Part shown: in pieces, positions 15,359 through 25,781 of the stretch
How the letters are laid out: each line of letters begins with the position of its first letter
How positions within the stretch are numbered: the stretch's first letter is position 1
From: JADJYF01 sp965278995
GTDB lineage: Bacteria; Pseudomonadota; Gammaproteobacteria; Ga0077536
Length of the DNA stretch: 64,000 nt
Direction of reading: 5' to 3'
Assembly: GCA_965278995.1 (NCBI GenBank)
Contig: OZ257136.1
Coordinates: 3,534,001-3,598,000 of the forward strand
Position numbers and translations under genes: made by a program
Notes under the pieces: generated by a model
What the model was told of the DNA's origin: nothing
The model's database searches: none
What the model saw: the letters and a program-made list of their open reading frames with translations, nothing else

Positions 15359-16102
15359 ATGTTGTCGACCAAGCCCGACCCTTCGCAGAATCTTCTCCTC
15401 GGCGCGCTCCCGCCCGAGGTTCGGGCGCGAATCGTTCCCAAACTCGAACTTGTCGCTTTGCCGTTGGGAAAGGTTCTCTATGAATCGGGCGACGCGCTGC
15501 GCCATGTTTACTTTCCGACCGACTCAATCATCTCGCTGCTTTACGTTATGGAAAGCGGGGCATCCGCCGAGATCTCGGTCGTCGGCAACGAAGGCATCAT
15601 AGGTGTCGCCGTCTTCATGGGTGGCGAAAGCACGCCGAGCCGGGCGATCGTCCAAAGCGGCGGTTCCGCCTACCGTCTGGCTGGTCAGCGTCTTAAAGAC
15701 GAGTTCAACCGGCATGGTGAGTTGTTGCTATTGCTGCTGCGATATACACAGGCCCTGCTGACGCAGATGGCGCAGACGGCGGTTTGCAATCGCCATCATT
15801 CCATCGATCAGCAATTGTGCCGCTGGTTGTTGCTGTCCCTGGATCGACTACCCAGCAACCAGTTGACCATGACTCAGGAACTCATCGCAAACATGCTTGG
15901 TGTGCGTCGCGAAGGCGTAACCGATGCCGCGGGTAAGCTGCAGCGTCTGGGTGTGATTGAATACAGCCGCGGGCACATCACGGTCATCGATCGACCCAAG
16001 CTCGAAGTGCTGTGCTGCGAGTGTTACGGCGTGGTCAAGGCCGAATGCGACCGCTTGCTGCAATACGTGCACCCGGTACGGCGGGGCCACAAAGCGAATT
16101 GA
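15359..16102 (+). CDS. Crp/Fnr family transcription regulator (first of two)
   Basis: The product has 247 residues. An N-terminal cyclic nucleotide-binding-type beta roll covers about residues 15-130 (LPLGKVLYESGDALRHVYFP). A helical linker and a Crp-type winged helix-turn-helix follow at about 150-225 (MTQELIANMLGVRREGVTDA). The FNR iron-sulfur cysteine cluster is absent, and the cNMP phosphate-binding R-S motif is not obvious, so the signal is unknown. The C-terminal CCECYGVVKAECDRLL is typical of this subgroup. The paralogue at 16274 follows on the same strand, then the glucan synthase; these are the likeliest targets. Confidence 0.92.
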   Translation: MLSTKPDPSQNLLLGALPPEVRARIVPKLELVALPLGKVLYESGDALRHVYFPTDSIISLLYVMESGASAEISVVGNEGIIGVAVFMGGESTPSRAIVQSGGSAYRLAGQRLKDEFNRHGELLLLLLRYTQALLTQMAQTAVCNRHHSIDQQLCRWLLLSLDRLPSNQLTMTQELIANMLGVRREGVTDAAGKLQRLGVIEYSRGHITVIDRPKLEVLCCECYGVVKAECDRLLQYVHPVRRGHKAN

Positions 16103-16142
16103 GCTGCGTCTGATCACAGTCATCCCGGCGCATTGTAATGAA

Positions 16143-16164
16143 CACACCGGTAACACTCGGTGTG
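16143..16164. promoter_or_regulatory. dyad CACACCG-N8-CGGTGTG between the Crp/Fnr genes
   Basis: A perfect 7-bp inverted repeat (16143-16149 and 16158-16164) lies in the 171-bp gap between the two regulator genes. It has no T-run, so it is not a standard terminator. The half-site spacing suits a dimeric regulator, possibly one of the flanking Crp/Fnr proteins; this is inference. Confidence 0.35.
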
Positions 16165-16273
16165 ACAACGCACAGAATATGGTGCGCCATGAAGTCATGC
16201 TGCATTGATCGAGACCGCAGCAGCACCTCTCTCGTGCCGGCCCTCGGCGACCCCTGTGCTCGAGGAACGATGC

Positions 16274-16981
16274 GTGACCGTCACCCCGCAGACACGTGTG
16301 ACCAACCGACTTCTAGCCGTTCTGCCGCAAGGCGCGCGTAAAGGATTCATTGGTCGATGTGAGCCCGTGGAGATGGCTTTTGGCAGCGTACTGTGCGAAG
16401 CCGACCATCCCTATCAATACGTCTACTTTCCGCTCACCGGCTTCATCTCGTTGGTAGCTGTGGTCGATCGGCATCAACCGTTGGAACTCGGGCTGATCGG
16501 CAATGAAGGCATGCTCGGCGCAAGCCTGCTGCTTGGCGTCCCCAACGCGCCGCTGCGCGCGGTAGTCCAAGGCACGGGTACCGCGCTTCGTATGAGTGCA
16601 AAGCAGCTGCGTAGCGAACTCGATGACAGTCCCGCGCTGCAGAAAGCCATGGGCCGTTACCTGTATGTCCTGATGGCACAGCTCTCGCAGACTACGGTCT
16701 GCACGAGATTCCACGAAGTCGAGGCTCGGTTGGCGCGATGGCTGCTCATGACGCATGACCGCGCTCATGCCGATAATTTCCACCTGACGCACCAGTTTCT
16801 GGCTGACATGCTCGGCGTGCAACGTAGTGCTGTGACCATCGCTGCGGGTGTACTACAGAGCCGTATGCTCATTCGATACACGCGCGGCCAGATCCATATC
16901 CTGTCGAGAGAAGGGCTGGAGGCGACATCCTGCGAATGTTACGCGGCTGTGATCGAGGACTACGCGCGCCTGTTCAACTGA
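16274..16981 (+). CDS. Crp/Fnr family transcription regulator (second of two)
   Basis: The product has 235 residues from GTG 16274, which has AGGA 7 nt upstream; a TTG-started frame from 16205 adds 23 unconvincing residues. The layout matches the gene at 15359: beta roll (MAFGSVLCEADHPYQYVYFP), linker helix, and HTH (LTHQFLADMLGVQRSAVTIA), ending TSCECYAAVIEDYARLF. FNR-type cysteines are absent. The proteins clearly share descent but have diverged widely, so this is an old tandem duplication. The giant glucan synthase begins 16 bp downstream and may be in the same transcript. Confidence 0.9.
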   Translation: MTVTPQTRVTNRLLAVLPQGARKGFIGRCEPVEMAFGSVLCEADHPYQYVYFPLTGFISLVAVVDRHQPLELGLIGNEGMLGASLLLGVPNAPLRAVVQGTGTALRMSAKQLRSELDDSPALQKAMGRYLYVLMAQLSQTTVCTRFHEVEARLARWLLMTHDRAHADNFHLTHQFLADMLGVQRSAVTIAAGVLQSRMLIRYTRGQIHILSREGLEATSCECYAAVIEDYARLFN

Positions 16982-16997
16982 TCGATATCGTACTGCA

Positions 16998-19900
16998 ATG
17001 CTTCCGGAACGCCGGCCCGTTTGGCTCATAGCGCTGCTGCATAGCATGTCCGCGAAAGCGCGCACCTGGCTGGCCGCCAGGCACGGCGTAACGCCGCGAC
17101 TGGCTGTTGATGAACCGCCGTTGCGCGCTGAACTGCTTAGTTCTGATCAGATGGAACAACACGGCAGAGCTCTCGCCCACTCGCATGTTCTGAACGGTGC
17201 CGGTACACAACATCGCCTGCTTCGCAGACTCGATGCCAACGAACAGATCCTGATCGAGACCTGCAGCCTGTTGACGGCTGCTGTCAAAGCAAAACTGCTG
17301 ATTGCTCCTGCCGGTGAGTGGTTGCTCGACAACTTTCATCTGATCGAAGACCAGATCCGTACAGCGCGACAACACCTGCCGCGCAGCTACAGTCGTGAAC
17401 TTCCGCGGCTGGCAAACGGCCCGTCTCACGGGCTGCCGAGAGTCTACGATCTCGCCCTTGAAGCGATCTCTCATGGCGATGGCCGTATCGATGCCGACGT
17501 TCTCGAGCGATTTGTGGCCGCATATCAGACCACGACTTCACTCACGCTCGGTGAACTCTGGGCGATTCCCATCATGCTCCGCCTCGCGCTGATCGAAAAT
17601 CTGCGGCGCGTCAGTTCACGTATCACTAACGCCCGAATACAAATCAACCAGGCCCAGGACTGGGCCAACCGGATGATGGATGTCGCTGAAAGCGACCCCA
17701 AGAGTCTGATCCTGGTGATCGCGGATATGGCGCGTTCCGATCCGCCGATGGTCAGTGCGTTTGTGGCCGAACTTGCGCGACGGCTGCAGGGGCATGGTCC
17801 GGCGCTGGCGCTCCCGCTAACCTGGGTCGCGCAACGACTCGCCGAATCGAGCCGCACGATCGAACAGCTGGTCCAGGCGGAGAATCAGCAGCAGGCGGCA
17901 GATCAGGTTTCCATCAGCAATACCATCGGTAGTCTACGTTCGCTTGTCGCGGTCGACTGGCGGGACTTTGTCGAATCGATGAGCGCTGTTGAGCGCATAT
18001 TGCGCAAGGACGTCGACGGCACCTATCTCAATATGGATTTCACCACACGCGATCGCTATCGACATGTCATCGATCGGCTGGCGAAATGCAGCGACCTGAG
18101 CGAATCACAGATCGCGGAATTTGCCATCGGGCTCACACAAGTCGCCGATACCGACGGCAACCCGGCCCGGCTGCATGCGCGCCACGTTGGCTACTACCTC
18201 ATTGATCGCGGGCTGCCGCAACTCGAGCGTGCAGTGGGCGCCCGACTGCCGCTGCTGGAGCGGGTCCGTCACTATCTCGACCGTGCACCGTTGACTATCT
18301 ATGTCGGCAGTCAGTTGCTCACGACAGCTATCGTCAGTGGCTGGTTACTGGCGGCATTCGATTTCGTCCACCTGAGCGGAGCACAAAACGTACTGCTGGC
18401 GGGTCTGGCGGTGATCGGGGGTAGTCATCTCGCGTCGACATTGATCAACTGGCTGGCTACTTTGCTGTTGACACCGCAACTGCTTCCACGCATGGATTAC
18501 TCGCGCGGTCTGCCGCCGACAATGCGTACATTGGTAGCGGTCCCCGCGATGTTGGGTGACGAGTTCGACATTGATGCGCTGCTCGAAGATCTCGAAGTAC
18601 GTTTTCTCGGCAATCAGGATGCACTGGTGCATTTCTGCCTGCTGACTGATTTTCACGACGCATTGGAGGAATCGCTGCTCACGGACGAACGGCGGTTGGA
18701 TCAGGCGAGAGCCGGCATCGAGAAACTCAACGAACGCTATGCCGACGGTGGAGCGGACAGGTTTTTTCTGTTTCATCGTCCGCGGCAATGGAATGCCTCG
18801 GAGCGTATATGGATGGGCTATGAGCGCAAGCGCGGCAAGCTGGCGGATCTGAATGCGATGCTGCGTGGCTTCGGGCAATCCGCTTTCATGCTTGTCGTCG
18901 GCGATATCAGGCCGCTGGCCGAAACTCGCTACGTCATCACGCTCGATACCGACACCGGCCTGCCGCGTGACGCGGCGCGACAATTCGTCGGCGCAATGGC
19001 TCACCCACTGAACCGGCCGCGCTTCGATGTCCTACGGCAGCGAGTCGACGGCGGTTATGGCTTGCTCCAGCCACGAATGGCAACTACGTTATCGAGGACA
19101 GTCCGTTCACCGTATGCCGAAATGTGCGGCAGTGAACCCGGCATCGACCCGTACACACGCTCGGTCTCCGACGTTTATCAGGACTTGTTCGACGAAGGCT
19201 CATTCATCGGCAAAGGCATCTACGACATCGATGCATTCGAGTACGCACTCAAGCGCCGCTTTCCCGAGAATCAGATCCTGAGTCACGACCTGTTGGAGGG
19301 CTGTTACGCCCGCTCAGGCCTGCTCAGCGACGTCCATCTGTATGAGGAGTATCCGGTAAGCTACGACCTCGACGTGCGTCGCCAGGTACGCTGGATTCGC
19401 GGCGACTGGCAAATCGCGTGCTGGTTATTGCCACGTGTGCCTGGTCCGGACGGCATTCGTCTGATCAACCCGTTGTCAGCGCTGTCGCGCTGGAAGATTG
19501 CGGACAATCTGCGGCGCAGCCTGGTCTCGACAGCATTAACCGGCCTGCTGCTGGCCGGCTGGCTGCTAAGCGCGCGGCCGTCGGCCTGGACTGGCGGCAT
19601 CCTGGCCGTACTGCTCGTTACACCCTTACTCGTGACCGGGGTCGATGCCTTGCGCAAGCCGAGCGCCGTCCGTCTGCGACGGCATCTACAGGACGTGCTG
19701 AGCGGCGGCGCCCGACATTTCGCCCAGGCCGGTTTCAAGCTTGCCTGTTTGCCATATGAAGCGGCCTACAGTCTTACGGCAATTCTGCGTACGCTCTGGC
19801 GCTTGGGTATCACGCGGCGGCACCTGCTGGAGTGGCGCGTTTCCCGCGTCCACGACAAGCCACTGGCTGTCGGGCTCAGCGACGGTTACCTCGCGATGTG

Positions 19901-22900
19901 GACCGCTCCGGCGACCGCTGCCTTTGCCTTCCTTGCCCTGGCTTGGTCGCATCCGTCAGCACTCCCGGCAGCTGGTCCAATCCTCGCACTGTGGCTGTTG
20001 GCACCAGCGATCGCTTGGCGCTTGAGCACGCCCACCGTGCGACGCGACACCGGGCTGAACGCCGAGCGTACGCTGTTTCTGCGTCGGAGTGCCCGGCGGA
20101 CCTGGGCCTTCTTCGAGCAGTTCGTCGGGCCAGACGATCACTGGCTGCCACCGGACAACTTCCAGGAAGATCCGGGGCCGATACTGGCGCATCGCACCTC
20201 ACCGACCAACATCGGTCTCAGTCTGCTGGCCAATCTCGCCGCAGGCGATTTCGGCTACATCCCGGCGGGTATCGTCCTCGATCGCACACAACAGACATTT
20301 GTCACGTTGAGCGGCTTGGACCGCCACCAAGGTCATTTCTACAACTGGTATGACACGCGCACGCTACAACCCCTGGCGCCACGCTATGTCTCCGCTGTCG
20401 ACAGCGGCAATCTGGCCGGACACCTGTTGACTCTGCGGGCCGGCCTGCTGGGACAGGCTGATGAGCCGGTCGTCGGACCGCGCTTGTGGCTCGGTCTTGC
20501 CGATACGCTTGCCATCCTGATCGATGAACCACCCGGCCGCCAGCGCGCCGGACTGGCAGCGCTCGAGACCGCCTTGAACGATGCCGTAGAAACACCACCA
20601 ACCTCGCTCAGCGGAATCTGGACGACGCTCGCTGCGCTGGTAAGTGCGGTAACCGACATGGAGGCGCGGAATGGTGCTGCTGTTGGCGACGTCAGTCTCG
20701 ATTGGGTCGCAGCATTTTTGCGTCAGACCCGCGCAGCCCAGATCGAACTGACTTTTCTCGCGCCGTGGTTGGCGTTAAGGCCAGCACCAGCCGGCATGGA
20801 GCGCGCGGCGCTGTTCGATCATGTGCCTGCACTGCGCGACCGATTGCCTACGCTGCGCGAGCTGGCAGTCGCCACCAGCGCGCAACTGCCGCTGATTGAT
20901 GTTGAGATCGCGACACATCCGTCGCCCGCAGGACACGTCTGGCTGGAGGAATTGCACGAGCTGCTGGTTGCCAGCAGCGATCACGCGATGGCTCGCATTG
21001 CACTCGGTGCTGAACTCGCGCGGCAAGCTGCCGAATTTGCTCACGCTGAGTACGAGTTTCTGTATGACCGCGCGCGTCATTTGCTCGCCATTGGTTACAA
21101 CGTCGACGAATTCCGGCGCGACGTGAGCTTTTATGACCTGCTGGCATCTGAAGCTCGATTATGCAGTTTTGTCGCCATCGCGCAGGGTCAGTTGCCACAG
21201 GAAAACTGGTTTGCACTCGGCCGCCTCCTGACGACGACCGGTAGCGGACCGGTGCTCGCATCGTGGAGTGGCTCGATGTTCGAGTACCTCATGCCGATGC
21301 TGGTCATGCCGAGCTACGACGGCACGCTGCTCGATCAGACCTGTCGCGCGGCCGTCGCGCATCAGATTGCTTTCGGTAATCAGCGTTCTCTGCCCTGGGG
21401 TGTATCGGAATCGGGCTACAACATCGTCGACGCCAATCTCAACTACCAATACCACGCTTTCGGTGTTCCTGGACTCGGCTTGAAACGCGGGCTGGGCGAG
21501 GATTGCGTTATCGCCCCGTATGCGTCGGTACTCGCTTTGATGGTTGCGCCAGATGCGGCGTGCGCCAATCTGCAGCGCCTGGCAGCCAGCGGATTGGAAG
21601 GCGTCTATGGTTTCTATGAAGCTATCGACTACACGCCGTCGCGACTGGCGCGCGGCCAGAGCGGCGCGATCGTGCGCTCTTTCATGGCCCATCATCAGGG
21701 TATGAATCTGCTCGCTCTGGCCTACCTGCTGCTCGATAAACCGATGCAACGGCGATTCGAAGCGGAGCCGCAGTTCCAGGCCACCGCACTGTTGCTGCAG
21801 GAACGGATTCCACGCACGGCCGTGGTCGCCCGCCGCATCGACGAAGTTCATGACAGCGCTGCATTTGCCGATTCGACGGGAAACTCGGTCCATGTGCCGA
21901 TGGGTCCGAATACGCCAGCGCCGGCAGTCCAGCTTCTATCGAACGGACGCTATCACGTGATGCTGACAAACGCCGGCGGCGGCTACAGCCAGTGGCGGGA
22001 TCTCGCCGTCACACGCTGGCGCGAAGACGCCACCTGCGACAACTGGGGAACGTTTATCTACCTGCGTGATGTCAGCAGCGGAGAGTTCTGGTCGGCAATG
22101 CACCAACCGACTTTGAAAAAGGCCGAAAGCTATGCCGCGGTGTTCAGCGAAGGGCGTGCAGAATACCGTCGTCGCGACCACGGTGTTGAAACCTATACCG
22201 AGATTGTCGTATCGCCGGAAGACGATATTGAACTGCGCCGATTGCGCATAACCAATCGCTCGCCCATTCGCAAGACCATCGAGATCACGAGCTATGCCGA
22301 AGTCGTGCTGGCGCCGCCCGCTGCAGATGCAACGCAGACCGCATTTGGAAAACTATTCGTACAGACCGAGATTCTCGCGTCGAGAACTGCGGTTCTCTGC
22401 ACACGGCGGCCGCGTTCGATTGATGAGAAAGCGCCGTGGATGTTCCATCTGCTGACTGCGCATGGTGCCGATGTCAACGATGTCGCGTTTGAGACCGATA
22501 GAGTCCGCTTCATCGGTCGCGGAAACACGCTGGCCACGCCGTGCGCCTTGCTCGAAGGAGGTACGCTATCTGGTAGCGCGGGCGCAGTGCTTGATCCGAT
22601 AGTCGCCATCCGCTGCCGCATTACGCTCGAAGCAGAACAATCTGTCACGGTCGATCTGGTCTATGGCGCCGCCGATGATCGCGACCTGTGCCTGGGATTA
22701 ATCGAGAAATACCACGATCGGCATCTCGCCGACCGAGTTTTCGACATTGCCAGTACACATAGCGGAGTGACCCTGCGGCAGCTCAATGCCAGCGAGATAG
22801 ACGCACACCTGTATCGTCGACTGGCCGGTTCGGTGCTCTATGCCGATGCTTCGCTACGCGCCGGCGCGGAGGTGCTGAAACAGAATCATCGAGGGCAGTC

Positions 22901-25781
22901 TGGCCTGTGGGGTTACGCTATTTCCGGCGACCTCCCGATAGTGCTGCTGAAAATCGCCGACAGCGCACATATCGAAATCGCGCGCCAGTTGATTCAATGC
23001 CATGCCTACTGGCGCTTGAAAGGGCTCGCAGTCGATCTTGTCATCTGGAACGAAGATCATTTCGGTTATAGGGCACAGCTACGTGATCAGATCATGGATC
23101 TGATTGCGCATGGCACCGAGGCCAATGCGATCGATCGACCCGGCGGTATTTTCGTTCGCTCTGCCGAACAGATTTCGATCGAAGATCGCATACTGCTGCA
23201 GGCAGTCGCGCGAGTGGTCGTTGCCGACAGCAACGGCAGTCTGACCGAACAGGCCGGTCATCGCGATATCGCCGATATCCGCGTGGCACGATTGTCGCCG
23301 ACCCGGATACATCGCCATGAACCCCCGGCACACATGCAGGCGCCGCACAGCGACCTTATCCTGACCAATCACCTCGGTGGTTTTACGCCTGATGGCAGCG
23401 AGTATGTCATTACCACCACCGCGTCGCAGATGACACCGGCACCGTGGGTGAACGTGCTCGCCAATCCGCATTTCGGATCGGTCATCACCGAAAGCGGGCT
23501 CGCGTATACCTGGAGCGAGAACGCCCACGAGTTTCGCCTCACTCCCTGGAGCGACGATACCGTCGGTGCGACAGCCGGCGAAGCCATCTACCTGCGCGAC
23601 GAGGAAAGCGGCCACTACTGGTCCCCGACGCCACTGCCGAGCCGCGCCTCGATGCCGTACGTTTGCCGACACGGCATGGGATACAGCGTGTTCGAGCACA
23701 CCACCGGCGGAATCCGTACGGAACTATGGACTTATGTCGATCGCGACGACGCAGTCAAGTTTTCGGTGCTGAAAGTCCGCAATGGCTCGGGCCGCACGCG
23801 GAGACTGTCTGCTACCGGCTACGTTGAATGGGTGCTGGGCGATCTGCGGGCACGTACGGCGATGCATGTGATTACGGAAATCGACCCCGCCAGTGGCGCC
23901 CTGTTCGCACGCAATGCGTATAACACGGAGTTTAGCGGGCGGGTCGCGTTCTTCGATGTCGATGACGCGTCGCGTACTTTGAGTGGTGACCGCAGTGAAT
24001 TCCTCGGTCGCAATGGCACTCTTGGAAAGCCTGATGCAATGCTTCGCTCGCGGCTCTCCGGCCGGCTGGGCGCGGCGCTTGATCCGTGCGGTGCAATCCA
24101 GGTTCCATTCACGCTGACTGATGGCCAGGAACGCGAGATCATTTTCAGACTCGGTGCCGGACAGGATCTGGAACAGGCTCGACGATTGGCAGAACGGCTG
24201 CGAAAGGCAGGTGCGGCACGCGCAGCGCTGGCCAAAGTCCGCGATTACTGGCAACACACACTCGGCGCAGTGCGGGTCACTACACCCGATCCGGCAATCG
24301 ACGTCCTGACCAATGGCTGGCTGCTCTATCAGACACTCGCGTGTCGATTGTGGGGTCGTAGTGGGTACTACCAATCGGGTGGCGCTTTCGGCTTCCGTGA
24401 TCAGCTACAGGACGCAATGGCGCTGGTTCACAGCGAGCCCGGCCTGCTCCGCGAGCACCTGTTGCGCTCAGCGGCGCGTCAGTTCCCGGCCGGGGATGTG
24501 CAGCACTGGTGGCATCCACCGGTAGGGCGTGGCGTTCGCACGCGTTGCTCGGACGACTATCTGTGGTTGCCGTTAGCGACCTGCCGCTATGTGAGCTGCA
24601 CCGGCGATACCGGCGTGTTGGAACTCGAAGTGCCGTTCCTCGATGGCAGGCCGCTGGCAGCGGGTGAGGAATCCTATTACGACCTGCCCGGCCCCACCAG
24701 TGAAGGGGCCAGTCTCTATCAGCATTGTGTGCGCGCGATTCAGCACGGAATGCGCTTCGGTGAACGTGGCCTGCCTCTGATGGGATCGGGCGACTGGAAC
24801 GATGGCATGAATCTGGTCGGCATCCATGGCAAAGGCGAAAGCGTGTGGCTGGGATTCTTTCTATTCGACGTTTTGAACGCTTTCAGTACGCTGGCAACAG
24901 CGCATGGCGATGAGACATTTGCCGGAGATTGCCGGCAGGCTGCAGAACGCCTGCGAACGAACCTCGCTGTGCATGCCTGGGATGGTGCCTGGTATCGTCG
25001 CGCATGGTTCGACGACGGCTCGCCTCTCGGTTCGGCAGTCAATCAGGAGTGCCGTATCGATTCCATTGCCCAAAGCTGGTCAGTGCTGTCCGGTGCCGGC
25101 GATGTGGAACGTAGCCGCCAGGCCATGAACAGCCTCGATACGCATCTCGTAGAGCGGGCTGATGGTCTGGTTCGCCTGCTTCATCCGCCATTCGACACCT
25201 CGACCATGAATCCCGGATATATCCAGGGTTATGTGCCGGGCGTGCGTGAAAATGGCGGGCAATACACCCATGCGGCGATCTGGGCGGCAATGGCGTTTGC
25301 CCGCCTTGGTGACGGAGCGCGGGCGTGGGAACTCGTGGGGCTTATCAATCCGGTCAACCACGCGCTAAGCGCCGCCGCTGTCGCAACGTATAAAACAGAA
25401 CCCTATGTCGTCGCCGCCGACGTTTACGCCAGTCCACCGCATGCCGGCAGAGGCGGATGGACCTGGTATACGGGATCAGCAGCCTGGTTCTATCGCCTCG
25501 TGGTCGAATCCCTGCTCGGCTTGCGACTGGCTGGCGCGGCGCTGCACATCACGCCGTGTCTGCCGGAGAGCTGGCCGGGTTACGCATTGACCTATCGCTA
25601 CGGCGGGACTGTCTACGCGATTGCGATCACACAAACACTGGTTGCAGCCGGCACACCGACAACGATCACGTTGGTGCTGGATAGTGTGGCACTGACAGGT
25701 AATGCAATACCGCTGATCGACGATCGGCAGCCGCATTCAGTTGATGTGGCCATCACCAGAGAATCAGCGGCATCAGCGTAA
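16998..25781 (+). CDS. ndvB: cyclic beta-1,2-glucan synthase (NdvB/ChvB-type)
   Basis: The product has 2927 residues, close to the roughly 2800 of NdvB/ChvB. Domains in order: an N-terminal cytosolic region (1-430); membrane spans near 430-494, 839-881 and 963-1009; and between them a GT84 glucosyltransferase with D-T-D at 650-652 and R-W-I-R-G-D-W-Q near 797. Then come a large glycoamylase-like region, two GH94-type beta-sandwich parts (near 1650 and 2134), and a C-terminal GH94 barrel with G-S-G-D-W-N-D-G-M-N (D-W-N-D at 2599-2602). The enzyme uses UDP-glucose to build a protein-linked beta-1,2-glucan and cyclises it; the phosphorylase domain trims length. Products are periplasmic osmoregulated glucans. 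The gene follows two Crp/Fnr genes and overlaps ackA convergently by 9 nt. Confidence 0.93.
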   Translation: MLPERRPVWLIALLHSMSAKARTWLAARHGVTPRLAVDEPPLRAELLSSDQMEQHGRALAHSHVLNGAGTQHRLLRRLDANEQILIETCSLLTAAVKAKLLIAPAGEWLLDNFHLIEDQIRTARQHLPRSYSRELPRLANGPSHGLPRVYDLALEAISHGDGRIDADVLERFVAAYQTTTSLTLGELWAIPIMLRLALIENLRRVSSRITNARIQINQAQDWANRMMDVAESDPKSLILVIADMARSDPPMVSAFVAELARRLQGHGPALALPLTWVAQRLAESSRTIEQLVQAENQQQAADQVSISNTIGSLRSLVAVDWRDFVESMSAVERILRKDVDGTYLNMDFTTRDRYRHVIDRLAKCSDLSESQIAEFAIGLTQVADTDGNPARLHARHVGYYLIDRGLPQLERAVGARLPLLERVRHYLDRAPLTIYVGSQLLTTAIVSGWLLAAFDFVHLSGAQNVLLAGLAVIGGSHLASTLINWLATLLLTPQLLPRMDYSRGLPPTMRTLVAVPAMLGDEFDIDALLEDLEVRFLGNQDALVHFCLLTDFHDALEESLLTDERRLDQARAGIEKLNERYADGGADRFFLFHRPRQWNASERIWMGYERKRGKLADLNAMLRGFGQSAFMLVVGDIRPLAETRYVITLDTDTGLPRDAARQFVGAMAHPLNRPRFDVLRQRVDGGYGLLQPRMATTLSRTVRSPYAEMCGSEPGIDPYTRSVSDVYQDLFDEGSFIGKGIYDIDAFEYALKRRFPENQILSHDLLEGCYARSGLLSDVHLYEEYPVSYDLDVRRQVRWIRGDWQIACWLLPRVPGPDGIRLINPLSALSRWKIADNLRRSLVSTALTGLLLAGWLLSARPSAWTGGILAVLLVTPLLVTGVDALRKPSAVRLRRHLQDVLSGGARHFAQAGFKLACLPYEAAYSLTAILRTLWRLGITRRHLLEWRVSRVHDKPLAVGLSDGYLAMWTAPATAAFAFLALAWSHPSALPAAGPILALWLLAPAIAWRLSTPTVRRDTGLNAERTLFLRRSARRTWAFFEQFVGPDDHWLPPDNFQEDPGPILAHRTSPTNIGLSLLANLAAGDFGYIPAGIVLDRTQQTFVTLSGLDRHQGHFYNWYDTRTLQPLAPRYVSAVDSGNLAGHLLTLRAGLLGQADEPVVGPRLWLGLADTLAILIDEPPGRQRAGLAALETALNDAVETPPTSLSGIWTTLAALVSAVTDMEARNGAAVGDVSLDWVAAFLRQTRAAQIELTFLAPWLALRPAPAGMERAALFDHVPALRDRLPTLRELAVATSAQLPLIDVEIATHPSPAGHVWLEELHELLVASSDHAMARIALGAELARQAAEFAHAEYEFLYDRARHLLAIGYNVDEFRRDVSFYDLLASEARLCSFVAIAQGQLPQENWFALGRLLTTTGSGPVLASWSGSMFEYLMPMLVMPSYDGTLLDQTCRAAVAHQIAFGNQRSLPWGVSESGYNIVDANLNYQYHAFGVPGLGLKRGLGEDCVIAPYASVLALMVAPDAACANLQRLAASGLEGVYGFYEAIDYTPSRLARGQSGAIVRSFMAHHQGMNLLALAYLLLDKPMQRRFEAEPQFQATALLLQERIPRTAVVARRIDEVHDSAAFADSTGNSVHVPMGPNTPAPAVQLLSNGRYHVMLTNAGGGYSQWRDLAVTRWREDATCDNWGTFIYLRDVSSGEFWSAMHQPTLKKAESYAAVFSEGRAEYRRRDHGVETYTEIVVSPEDDIELRRLRITNRSPIRKTIEITSYAEVVLAPPAADATQTAFGKLFVQTEILASRTAVLCTRRPRSIDEKAPWMFHLLTAHGADVNDVAFETDRVRFIGRGNTLATPCALLEGGTLSGSAGAVLDPIVAIRCRITLEAEQSVTVDLVYGAADDRDLCLGLIEKYHDRHLADRVFDIASTHSGVTLRQLNASEIDAHLYRRLAGSVLYADASLRAGAEVLKQNHRGQSGLWGYAISGDLPIVLLKIADSAHIEIARQLIQCHAYWRLKGLAVDLVIWNEDHFGYRAQLRDQIMDLIAHGTEANAIDRPGGIFVRSAEQISIEDRILLQAVARVVVADSNGSLTEQAGHRDIADIRVARLSPTRIHRHEPPAHMQAPHSDLILTNHLGGFTPDGSEYVITTTASQMTPAPWVNVLANPHFGSVITESGLAYTWSENAHEFRLTPWSDDTVGATAGEAIYLRDEESGHYWSPTPLPSRASMPYVCRHGMGYSVFEHTTGGIRTELWTYVDRDDAVKFSVLKVRNGSGRTRRLSATGYVEWVLGDLRARTAMHVITEIDPASGALFARNAYNTEFSGRVAFFDVDDASRTLSGDRSEFLGRNGTLGKPDAMLRSRLSGRLGAALDPCGAIQVPFTLTDGQEREIIFRLGAGQDLEQARRLAERLRKAGAARAALAKVRDYWQHTLGAVRVTTPDPAIDVLTNGWLLYQTLACRLWGRSGYYQSGGAFGFRDQLQDAMALVHSEPGLLREHLLRSAARQFPAGDVQHWWHPPVGRGVRTRCSDDYLWLPLATCRYVSCTGDTGVLELEVPFLDGRPLAAGEESYYDLPGPTSEGASLYQHCVRAIQHGMRFGERGLPLMGSGDWNDGMNLVGIHGKGESVWLGFFLFDVLNAFSTLATAHGDETFAGDCRQAAERLRTNLAVHAWDGAWYRRAWFDDGSPLGSAVNQECRIDSIAQSWSVLSGAGDVERSRQAMNSLDTHLVERADGLVRLLHPPFDTSTMNPGYIQGYVPGVRENGGQYTHAAIWAAMAFARLGDGARAWELVGLINPVNHALSAAAVATYKTEPYVVAADVYASPPHAGRGGWTWYTGSAAWFYRLVVESLLGLRLAGAALHITPCLPESWPGYALTYRYGGTVYAIAITQTLVAAGTPTTITLVLDSVALTGNAIPLIDDRQPHSVDVAITRESAASA

